A DNA stretch of 8,024 nt, taken from contig CAUCYJ010000122.1 of assembly GCA_958446945.1 (NCBI GenBank), positions 1 to 8,024 of the forward strand, written 5' to 3'. The notes beneath the pieces were generated by a model. It had not been told where the DNA came from. It saw only the letters and a list, made by a program, of their open reading frames with translations, and ran no database searches. Both the position numbers and the translations under genes were made by a program. This stretch comes from UBA9414 sp958446945 (GTDB lineage Bacteria; Bacillota; Clostridia; Lachnospirales; Lachnospiraceae). Shown here piece after piece: positions 1-5,130 of this stretch; the first letter of the stretch is position 1, and every line of letters starts with the position of its first letter.

Positions 1-101
1 GGTCCCCCAATGATCGGAAACTGTTTTCCCAACAGGAAAGATGGAACTGCCAATGCAGCACACAGCAATACACCTTTCCAGCTTTGTCTCATTGTATTCA
101 T
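1..101 (-). CDS. YeiH-family putative sulfate exporter family transporter, N-terminal fragment
   Basis: Only the first 33 codons lie inside the window; the gene runs off the left edge. The visible peptide starts MNTMRQSWKG, continues into a hydrophobic first membrane helix (about residues 10-23) and then LLGKQFPIIGG. This arrangement, a short basic N-terminus, one helix and a GKxFPxxGG turn, is what I recall from YeiH-like membrane proteins (Cons_hypoth698 family, often labelled putative sulfate exporters), whose real substrate is largely unproven. The start at 101 is chosen because an AGGGAGG ribosome binding site lies 8-9 bases upstream; a second in-frame ATG at 92 is less well placed. The ribosome binding site overlaps the stop codon of the upstream flavoprotein gene, leaving only 13 bases between the two genes, so they are almost certainly co-transcribed and translationally coupled. 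The family call rests on a short stretch and is moderate in confidence. Confidence 0.6.
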   Translation of the reverse strand, partial: MNTMRQSWKGVLLCAALAVPSFLLGKQFPIIGG

Positions 102-114
102 AGATACTGCCTCC

Positions 115-1014
115 CTAATGCTGCGCCGCATGGATGGCTGCAATCGTACCATCTGCCACTGCAGTTGAAACTTGTCTTACCTGTTTTACACGAATATCAC
201 CAACTGCATAGACACCGGCAAGTTCTGTTTCCATAGTTTCATTTACCGGAATAAATCCATTTTCCAGAGTAAGTTCCTGATATAGCTCTGTATTCGGTAC
301 TGTTCCTGCATAAACAAAGATACCACAACCCGGATCCTCGATTGTCTCCACAGCTCCTGTCCGTTCATCGGCAATTTCCAGCGATTCTACCTGATCCACA
401 CCATAGACTCCGTGAAGTCTTGAATGAAGCCTAAGTTCCATATTCGGTGTTTGATTTACTTTGTTGCGAAATTCTGCAATACATCCCAACTGCTCTTCAA
501 AATGAATGATTGTCACTTTCGCTGCATATTTAGAAAGATACAGCGCTTCTTTTATCGCTCCATCTGCTCCGCCCACTACATAGACATGTTTTCCAACATA
601 CTGCGCGCCATGCTTGGCTGCGTTTAACGCAATTCCTCTTCCGGCAAGTTCCTGTTCTCCCGGTATTCCCAGTTTACGCGGTGAAGTTCCATTCGCAAGA
701 ATTACTTTTTCGGCTGTATAGGTGCCGGAGTCTGTTACAATTACTTTCTTTGCTTCTTTTAAATGTACTTCTGTCACTTCTGCCTTTATAATCTCCACAC
801 CTGCATCTTCTGCCTGGCATCTCATACGGTCTGCAAATGTTTTTCCCGTTTCATTCTCTACAACTGCTGTATAATGTGTTACAGTCGAAACCTTTCCAAT
901 CAGTCCACCCACTTCGTTTTTCTCAATAATTGCTGTTTTCATCCCACGGCTGACTGCGTAAATTCCCGCACTGATTCCTGCCGGTCCTGCTCCGATAATA
1001 ATTACATCATACAT
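115..1014 (-). CDS. Thioredoxin-reductase-like FAD/NAD(P)-binding flavoprotein lacking the redox CxxC
   Basis: A 299-residue class II pyridine-nucleotide-disulfide oxidoreductase fold, close to the usual thioredoxin reductase length. Visible are the N-terminal FAD motif GAGPAG (8-13), a GG turn after the FAD-ribose acidic residue (31-37), an ANGTSPR segment (107-113), a second dinucleotide motif VVGGADGA (146-153) and the C-terminal FAD motif VGDIRVKQVRQ (271-281). Where thioredoxin reductase has CAxCDG, this protein reads NAAKHG (131-136), so both active cysteines are absent. The HRRxxxR motif that holds the NADPH 2'-phosphate is replaced by HFEEQLG (171-177). It is therefore unlikely to reduce thioredoxin in the normal way; substrate and electron donor are unknown. 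The start at 1014 has an AGGAGG site 8 bases upstream; an in-frame ATG at 1056 would add 14 residues but has a weaker site. The YeiH-family gene follows after 13 bases. Confidence 0.85.
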   Translation of the reverse strand: MYDVIIIGAGPAGISAGIYAVSRGMKTAIIEKNEVGGLIGKVSTVTHYTAVVENETGKTFADRMRCQAEDAGVEIIKAEVTEVHLKEAKKVIVTDSGTYTAEKVILANGTSPRKLGIPGEQELAGRGIALNAAKHGAQYVGKHVYVVGGADGAIKEALYLSKYAAKVTIIHFEEQLGCIAEFRNKVNQTPNMELRLHSRLHGVYGVDQVESLEIADERTGAVETIEDPGCGIFVYAGTVPNTELYQELTLENGFIPVNETMETELAGVYAVGDIRVKQVRQVSTAVADGTIAAIHAAQH

Positions 1015-1075
1015 TGTCAATTCCTCCTTAAACGATATTGCATTTCTTTCATTCATAGTTTTTCCTTACACGAAT

Positions 1076-1104
1076 ACTATATGATAGTTTTATCATTTTG
1101 TAAA
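1076..1104 (-). promoter_or_regulatory. Sigma-A-type promoter for the flavoprotein-YeiH unit, with palindrome in spacer
   Basis: On the minus strand, TTTACA (1104-1099) and TATAGT (1081-1076) are separated by exactly 17 bases, giving a predicted transcription start near 1069 and a leader of about 55 bases. The DNA upstream to about 1140 is almost pure A+T, as in promoters with an UP element. Other TATAAT-like words in this AT-rich stretch (1105-1110 and 1121-1126) lack a good -35 at correct spacing. Confidence 0.6.
1081..1096. promoter_or_regulatory. Operator-like inverted repeat between -35 and -10
   Basis: ATGATAGTTTTATCAT is a 16-base inverted repeat with perfect 6-base arms around GTTT, filling the spacer of the promoter at 1076-1104 and touching the first base of the -10. 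A bound repressor here would block RNA polymerase. A second, looser repeat, GATAA-N10-TTATC, lies at 1117-1136. The GATA/TATC arms loosely recall Fur-family boxes, but neither site matches a 7-1-7 Fur or PerR box well, so the regulator is unidentified. Confidence 0.45.
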
Positions 1105-1155
1105 ATTATAATAAATGATAATTATATAAATTTATCTTATGGTAAAATCGTCCAC

Positions 1156-1181
1156 AAAAAAAGGGCATCCGATGCCCTTTT
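1156..1181 (-). terminator. Rho-independent terminator after yaaA
   Basis: On the minus strand the sequence right after the yaaA stop codon forms AAAAGGGCAT-CGG-ATGCCCTTTT, a perfect 10-base-pair stem with a 3-base loop, and the right arm runs into a tract of seven T residues. It abuts the stop codon and closes the four-gene unit that starts at the promoter at 4534-4562. The A-rich side could act weakly on plus-strand transcripts. Confidence 0.9.
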
Positions 1182-1964
1182 CTATGATTTCAAAAAAACA
1201 AGTTCTTTCGATGAAGAATACGCTTCTGCATACTGATATCCGGATTCCTGAAATTTTTTCACACCTTCCAGTGTGTCAATCTGATTCGCTGCAAGCCAGG
1301 CACACATCTGGCCACGAGCCATTTTGGCAAAAGTTCCCTTTACTTTTATCACTCCGTCCACTTCTTCTCCAAAAGTGCATGTGACAAAGGAAATATCTTT
1401 CTCTACATACGGAGCAACTGCACGACTGTATTCTTTTGATGCCAGATTCAAAATAACAGCACAATCTTCCGAACGTTTTTCCTGCTTTGCCTCTTCATGA
1501 ACTTCTTCCGCCAAAATGCGATAGATATCTTCTCCCCAAAACTCGTATAAATCTCGTTTCCCATTGACTTCCAGTTTCGTCTGCATTTCCAAGCGATATG
1601 GAACAACACCATCCGCCGCATTTAGTATACCGTAAAATCCGCTTAAGATTTTTAAATGTTTTTGAACATACTCCCACTGCTCTTTTGTAAAAACCTGCGG
1701 TGCCATATTAGAAAATGCAAGCCCCTGATAGGTCAGTACAGCTGGAGATAATCCATTCCTTAAATCCATGTGCTGATAACGTATATAGTTTTCTTCTGTA
1801 ATACGATCATTTGTACGAAACAGTTCTTTGAGTCCAGTTCGGTCAAATTCCCGCATCCGGGCAAGTATCTGTTCCGTCTTATCCAGAAGCGGCGGCAATG
1901 ATCTGGCTTTCATAAAATCATTTGCCGTTTTCATTTGTTTTGCAGGTGAAATAATGATTTTCAT
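1182..1964 (-). CDS. yaaA: Peroxide stress protein YaaA (DUF328/UPF0246)
   Basis: A 260-residue cytoplasmic protein of normal length for the YaaA family. In Escherichia coli YaaA is induced by hydrogen peroxide and limits damage by lowering free intracellular iron; DNA binding has also been reported for the family. Family hallmarks visible here are the N-terminal MKIIISPAKQM, the LKILSGFYGILNAADGV region near residues 108-122, the YRLEMQTKL and LYEFWGEDIY segments that follow, LNLASKEYSRAV (about 172-183) and the C-terminal VKGTFAKMARGQM. The ATG has an AAGGAG site at good distance. It is the last gene of the unit FUSC-exonuclease-acetyltransferase-yaaA, 59 bases downstream of the acetyltransferase, with a 9-base-pair stem-loop in the gap, and is followed at once by a strong terminator. 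No PerR-type box is evident in front of it, so oxidative-stress control, if any, would act at the upstream promoter. Confidence 0.93.
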   Translation of the reverse strand: MKIIISPAKQMKTANDFMKARSLPPLLDKTEQILARMREFDRTGLKELFRTNDRITEENYIRYQHMDLRNGLSPAVLTYQGLAFSNMAPQVFTKEQWEYVQKHLKILSGFYGILNAADGVVPYRLEMQTKLEVNGKRDLYEFWGEDIYRILAEEVHEEAKQEKRSEDCAVILNLASKEYSRAVAPYVEKDISFVTCTFGEEVDGVIKVKGTFAKMARGQMCAWLAANQIDTLEGVKKFQESGYQYAEAYSSSKELVFLKS

Positions 1965-1996
1965 TTTCTTCTCCTTTTCCCGGAGCCTTTCCTTGC

Positions 1997-2018
1997 AGAA
2001 GACAGCAATCTGTCTTCT
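1997..2018 (-). other. Intercistronic stem-loop between acetyltransferase gene and yaaA
   Basis: AGAAGACAG (1997-2005), loop of four bases, CTGTCTTCT (2010-2018): a perfect 9-base-pair stem located 5 bases after the acetyltransferase stop and about 30 bases before the yaaA start. On the minus strand it is followed by GCAAGG rather than a T tract, so it is not a classical terminator. An mRNA stability or processing element, or a weak attenuator that lowers yaaA expression, is possible. Confidence 0.5.
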
Positions 2019-2023
2019 TACAA

Positions 2024-2641
2024 TTACAAATTCCAGGCTTCTTCATCAATTCGTTTGTCACGAAAATAATATTCTCTGTCCCTATCTCCGATTTCGCGCA
2101 GTACCCGGCAAGGGTTTCCGACAGCGACAACATTTGCCGGAATATCTTTTGTCACAACACTTCCGGCGCCGATTACAGTATTATCTCCAATCGTAACTCC
2201 CGGAAGAATCACTGCATTAGCGCCAACCCATACATTGTTCCCAATATGAACCGGACAGTTAAACTGCAATGCTTTCTTTCTCAGAGAAGGTTCTACCGGA
2301 TGTGCTGCTGTTGCAATCGTAACATTCGGTCCAATCATAACATGATCTCCAATAAATACTTCTCCGTCGTCTACAATTGTTAAATTAAAATTTGCATAAA
2401 ATAAATCTCCAATATGAACATGATGCCCACTCCAGTTTGCATAAAACGGCGGTTGGATGTAACAATCTGTACCGCAGGACGCAAACATCTTCTGCATCAG
2501 CTCCTCTCGCTCTTTTACTGCGCTTGACGGTAATGAATTAAACTCTCCAAGCATATCCAGATACGGAAATTGTTCCTCCATAATTTCCTCATCATTTGGA
2601 TTATAAATCATACCTGAAAGCATACGCTCTTTCTGTGTCAT
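2024..2641 (-). CDS. Sugar O-acetyltransferase, LacA/Maa/NodL family (left-handed beta-helix)
   Basis: A 205-residue hexapeptide-repeat acetyltransferase that moves acetyl from acetyl-CoA to a sugar hydroxyl; the family includes galactoside and maltose O-acetyltransferases and acts in the cytoplasm as a trimer. An N-terminal helical cap (about 1-60, beginning TQKERMLSGMIYNPNDEE) precedes the beta-helix with repeated [LIV]-G-x-x hexads (about 75-180). YANFNLTIVDDG (82-93) carries the conserved Asn, and the AAHP motif supplies the catalytic His114, matching His115 of E. coli LacA. IGNNVWVGANAVILPGVTIG and VGNPCRVLRE near the end are standard. A GGAAGGAG ribosome binding site precedes the ATG. 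The gene begins 15 bases after the exonuclease gene, in the same operon. The natural acceptor cannot be read from the sequence, and no lactose or maltose genes are nearby; a role in detoxifying non-metabolised sugars is the usual proposal. Confidence 0.9.
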   Translation of the reverse strand: MTQKERMLSGMIYNPNDEEIMEEQFPYLDMLGEFNSLPSSAVKEREELMQKMFASCGTDCYIQPPFYANWSGHHVHIGDLFYANFNLTIVDDGEVFIGDHVMIGPNVTIATAAHPVEPSLRKKALQFNCPVHIGNNVWVGANAVILPGVTIGDNTVIGAGSVVTKDIPANVVAVGNPCRVLREIGDRDREYYFRDKRIDEEAWNL

Positions 2642-2656
2642 TTTTTCTCCTTCCTT

Positions 2657-3358
2657 TTATGAATACTGTTTTAAAATGGTATCAATCAATCGGGATGCGT
2701 CTCCTCTCGACATCATTTCTAAATCTTTTGAAATTTCTACCCCATACCATCCGGAAAGCTTCTGCAAATACTCCTTCTGCTTCCATGTAATACGCTGTTC
2801 CTTCTTCGGTCGATAAAACAATGGCTGCGGTTCAAATAATTTCGGCTCTTTCTCTTGAAAATAATGTCCAAGACAGTGATATAACTTTGCTGTTGCCAAT
2901 GCGTCATGATAGGCTCTGTGCGCAGCTTGATTCTCAATCTGATAGTGTTCACATAATGCTCCGAGGCTTTTTGACTCCAGATCTTTATGTACCTTTCTCG
3001 CAATCTTCAGCGTATCAATTCCGGAATGTTCAAATCTATGGCCGTATTCCTTTGCATAGATTTTCATAAATTTATAGTCAAACATAATATTATGTCCTAT
3101 CAGCACATTTTCCCCACAGAACTTCATAAAGGTCGCTATAATTTCTTCTGTCGGTCTTGCATTTGCCACCATCTCATTCGTAATTCCTGTCAGATTTGTA
3201 ATCAATGGAGAAATAGGCTCCGGCGGCTTCACAAATTGCGAAAAACATTCCTGTACTTTTCCATCAATAACTTTCAGCGCGCCAATTTCAATAATATGGT
3301 CTTTTGTTTCACTCAGTCCTGTTGTCTCCAGGTCAAATGCCACATACGTCTTTAACAA
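2657..3358 (-). CDS. DnaQ-like 3'-5' exonuclease (DEDDh, polymerase III epsilon-type)
   Basis: A 233-residue protein, counting from the TTG start chosen here. The exonuclease domain (about 3-170) has all three motifs: Exo I FDLETTG with the metal ligands D9 and E11, Exo II GHNIMFD with D94, and Exo III HRAYHDA with H147 and D152, so catalysis looks intact. It should trim 3' ends of DNA (or RNA) in the cytoplasm. A small C-terminal helical segment (about 190-233, ITWKQKEYLQKLSG then a DASRLIDTIL motif) is an accessory module also seen on other clostridial exonucleases. Start choice: TTG at 3358 has AAAGGGGG 7 bases upstream and puts the protein at LLKTYVAFD, the family's normal start; the ATG at 3409 adds 17 basic residues but has no ribosome binding site. 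As a stand-alone epsilon-like protein it is not necessarily the replicative proofreader, since PolC in these bacteria carries its own exonuclease. Confidence 0.88.
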   Translation of the reverse strand: MLKTYVAFDLETTGLSETKDHIIEIGALKVIDGKVQECFSQFVKPPEPISPLITNLTGITNEMVANARPTEEIIATFMKFCGENVLIGHNIMFDYKFMKIYAKEYGHRFEHSGIDTLKIARKVHKDLESKSLGALCEHYQIENQAAHRAYHDALATAKLYHCLGHYFQEKEPKLFEPQPLFYRPKKEQRITWKQKEYLQKLSGWYGVEISKDLEMMSRGDASRLIDTILKQYS

Positions 3359-3427
3359 GCGAAATCCCCCTTTCTGCCGCTTAACAAAGCGCAGCAGCTT
3401 TTCTCCCATTATACTGCGATTCAGATT

Positions 3428-4495
3428 TTAGGACAATCCTGTTTTACATTCTTGTTTCAGAACAATTCTATCCATGATTGTTGAAAATAATTTATAAAAT
3501 CCAAGTGCATACAACGCACCGCACAAATTATGAAAAATCCGAAAGAAAATTGCTCCATCCACACCGAGGAACGTCATTGCGATTGATATTGCACCCCAGG
3601 AATTAAATACCGCCTGCCATCCATAACTTGCCGACAGACCGACTCCGATTCCTCCCAGCACCCCAATATATTCATACATCCATTCCGGCAGTATCATATA
3701 TAACAGGAGGAATGTAACGCCTCCTAAAATATTTCCCGGAATTCTCCCCTGTATCCTCTTTTTCATGTCTTTCTGAAATGGCACAAGTACAGACATGACC
3801 GCAATGGCAGCCCACATCACGCGCGGAAGTCTCAGAAGACCAAAGAGAAAAATAATTGATGAAACCCCAAGTGTCACACAAATCTGCCATCTTGAGCGGG
3901 AAGAATTCAGATGAAATTCCTCAAAAATATGACGCAAATTTCTTTTGTAAGTACAATTTCTGTGGTTTCTGTAAAAAACGATTCCCGTCATCAGGCCACC
4001 CACAGCCATTGCGCCAATCCTAAGCAGATAACTCCTTCCCGACACATCATATCCATACAACAGAAGATATCCAAGCAGCAATGTGGATTGATTAAACATT
4101 ACAACATTATGACATCCAAGCAGCATCAATACAAAAATACAGACACTATTCACAAGCAGCTCTGTCAAAAGATTTCCTGCATTTGCCAGACGCGGTCCAA
4201 ATGTCATAAGCCCCCATATCATCATCAAAGAACTAAGTGCATGAGGCGCGTGAATTCCAAGATCTGCAAATCGAAATGCCATTACACTCAACAGCACCAC
4301 TACTCCCACAATACTATTATCACTTCCAAAGAGAATACTAAATCCGGTCACAAATGCAACGCAGAATATAAGCGTCAATAATATCTTACATCCATAGACA
4401 AAAATATGATATCCTTTTTCTTTTCGGCCTTCTGCCTGTTTGATAAGTTGCTTTGAACCCGCCTGGTTCAATTGCAGTTCCTGATAAAATGTCAT
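3428..4495 (-). CDS. FUSC-family (aromatic acid exporter/fusaric acid resistance-like) membrane protein
   Basis: A 355-residue integral membrane protein with about ten to twelve hydrophobic segments in two blocks: roughly residues 31-175 and 206-340, separated by a basic cytoplasmic loop (176-204, rich in Arg, His and Lys). The second block has the FUSC_2 pattern: LPRVMWAAIAVMSVLVPFQ, then a basic KRIQGRIPGNILGG segment (246-259) that continues into the next helix. Relatives export aromatic acids or fusaric acid, or are small half-length proteins of unknown substrate; the large cytoplasmic domain of the E. coli AaeB type is missing. It is the first gene of the unit running to yaaA: a perfect consensus promoter lies just upstream, and a GGGAGG site sits 7 bases before the ATG. 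A second, out-of-frame ATG lies 4 bases upstream (4499-4497) but leads nowhere. The family is fairly certain, the substrate unknown. Confidence 0.8.
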   Translation of the reverse strand: MTFYQELQLNQAGSKQLIKQAEGRKEKGYHIFVYGCKILLTLIFCVAFVTGFSILFGSDNSIVGVVVLLSVMAFRFADLGIHAPHALSSLMMIWGLMTFGPRLANAGNLLTELLVNSVCIFVLMLLGCHNVVMFNQSTLLLGYLLLYGYDVSGRSYLLRIGAMAVGGLMTGIVFYRNHRNCTYKRNLRHIFEEFHLNSSRSRWQICVTLGVSSIIFLFGLLRLPRVMWAAIAVMSVLVPFQKDMKKRIQGRIPGNILGGVTFLLLYMILPEWMYEYIGVLGGIGVGLSASYGWQAVFNSWGAISIAMTFLGVDGAIFFRIFHNLCGALYALGFYKLFSTIMDRIVLKQECKTGLS

Positions 4496-4533
4496 TCATG
4501 TTCCTCCCTTGTTTCTAAACTTATCGGGGAGGC

Positions 4534-4562
4534 ATTATATCATTCGCTGGCATATTTGTCAA
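4534..4562 (-). promoter_or_regulatory. Perfect-consensus sigma-A promoter for the FUSC-exonuclease-acetyltransferase-yaaA unit
   Basis: On the minus strand TTGACA (4562-4557), a 17-base spacer and TATAAT (4539-4534) match the housekeeping consensus at all twelve positions. Predicted start is near 4524-4527, leaving a leader of only about 30 bases. The -35 element ends directly at the rlmH stop codon (4563-4565). The spacer has no TG extension, and no clear operator is visible, which suggests constitutive, strong transcription. Confidence 0.85.
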
Positions 4563-5042
4563 TTATTTATGATATGGTTCCCCATTAATGATGCGGTAGC
4601 TTCGATAAATCTGTTCCAGCAAAATGACACGCATCAGCTGATGAGGAAATGTCATCTTCGAAAAACTCAACGCATAATCTGATCGTTTCAGCACTTCCTG
4701 CCCAAGTCCGATGGAACCTCCGATTACAAAACAAATATGACTGATCCCCTGTATACCTAGTTTTTCTATCTTCCCGGCAAATTCCTCTGAAGAAAGTAAT
4801 TGCCCTCCGATCTCAAGCGTAATAACAAATGCATCCTCTTTTATATGTTTTAAAATACGCTCTCCTTCCTTATCCCGAATGTGATTCTCTACCACTTCAC
4901 TGGCCTGATCCGGCGTCTTCTCATCTGCCACTTCCATGATTTCCAACTTACAGTATTTGCTCAGTCGTTTGCTGTATTCTGCAATTGCATCTTTTAAATA
5001 CTTTTCTTTTAGTTTCCCAACAGTAATCACGGTAATCTTCAT
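4563..5042 (-). CDS. rlmH: 23S rRNA (pseudouridine-1915-N3)-methyltransferase RlmH
   Basis: RlmH is a SPOUT-class, SAM-dependent enzyme that methylates N3 of pseudouridine 1915 in helix 69 of 23S rRNA on the assembled 70S ribosome, near the decoding centre. The product is 159 residues, the standard family length. The N-terminus MKITVITVGKLKEKYLKDAI, the glycine-rich SAM-binding segment FVIGGSIGLG (105-114) and the C-terminal trefoil-knot tail ending YRSYRIINGEPYHK are all typical, and the terminal Tyr-His-Lys is intact. The ATG at 5042 is preceded by AAAAAGGAG with 9 bases of spacing; a GTG at 5093 would add 17 unlikely residues. The gene lies 88 bases after the acetyltransferase gene with a probable terminator in the gap, so it may be expressed from its own weak promoter or by read-through. 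No hairpin follows its stop codon, so its mRNA may continue into the next unit. Confidence 0.97.
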   Translation of the reverse strand: MKITVITVGKLKEKYLKDAIAEYSKRLSKYCKLEIMEVADEKTPDQASEVVENHIRDKEGERILKHIKEDAFVITLEIGGQLLSSEEFAGKIEKLGIQGISHICFVIGGSIGLGQEVLKRSDYALSFSKMTFPHQLMRVILLEQIYRSYRIINGEPYHK

Positions 5043-5075
5043 TAGCTTTTTCTCCTTTTTTCTTCTGTTTTCTGA

Positions 5076-5117
5076 ATAAAATAGGAAAAGCACAGTCAGA
5101 ATCTCCCTCTGCTGCGC
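5076..5117 (-). terminator. Probable intrinsic terminator or attenuator between acetyltransferase gene and rlmH
   Basis: On the minus strand GCGCAG-CAGA, a 7-base loop, TCTG, a bulged A and CTGTGC (5117-5090) form a 10-base-pair stem with one bulge and one G-U pair, followed by TTTTCCTATTTTATT. The interrupted T tract suggests partial termination. No convincing promoter is visible between this hairpin and rlmH, which favours read-through control rather than a full stop. Confidence 0.55.
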
Positions 5118-5130
5118 TCTCTTACTACAT

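Noticed and set aside
1015..1056. 14-residue N-terminal extension of the flavoprotein from the ATG at 1056
   Set aside because: The downstream ATG at 1014 has an ideal AGGAGG and gives the normal MYDVIIIGAG start. The upstream start has only AAGGAA at short spacing, though leaky use cannot be excluded.
1117..1136. Fur or PerR box upstream of the flavoprotein promoter
   Set aside because: The TGATAAT word is present but the second half-site does not match a 7-1-7 box; in such AT-rich DNA partial matches are expected by chance. Kept only as a loose repeat.
763..1236. Open frame on the plus strand across the flavoprotein gene and its promoter
   Set aside because: It is antisense to a clear flavoprotein gene, spans its promoter and the yaaA terminator, has Cys/His-rich low-complexity composition typical of shadow frames, and lacks a ribosome binding site.
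3374..3399. Imperfect hairpin just upstream of the exonuclease ribosome binding site
   Set aside because: Nine pairs with a 2-base bulge and no T tract; weak, and the segment may be partly coding if the ATG at 3409 is used.
3911..4381. Plus-strand frame opposite the FUSC gene
   Set aside because: The Lys/His/Gln/Ser-rich translation is the expected antisense of membrane-helix codons; no ribosome binding site or promoter is seen.
4503..4532. Inverted repeat CCTCCC...GGGAGG that could sequester the FUSC ribosome binding site
   Set aside because: The CCTCCC arm lies mostly upstream of the predicted transcription start (about 4524-4527), so it would not be in the mRNA.
5043..5093. 17-residue extension of RlmH from a GTG at 5093
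   Set aside because: RlmH is normally about 155-160 residues starting MKI; the extension reads through the T tract of the terminator and the ribosome binding site.
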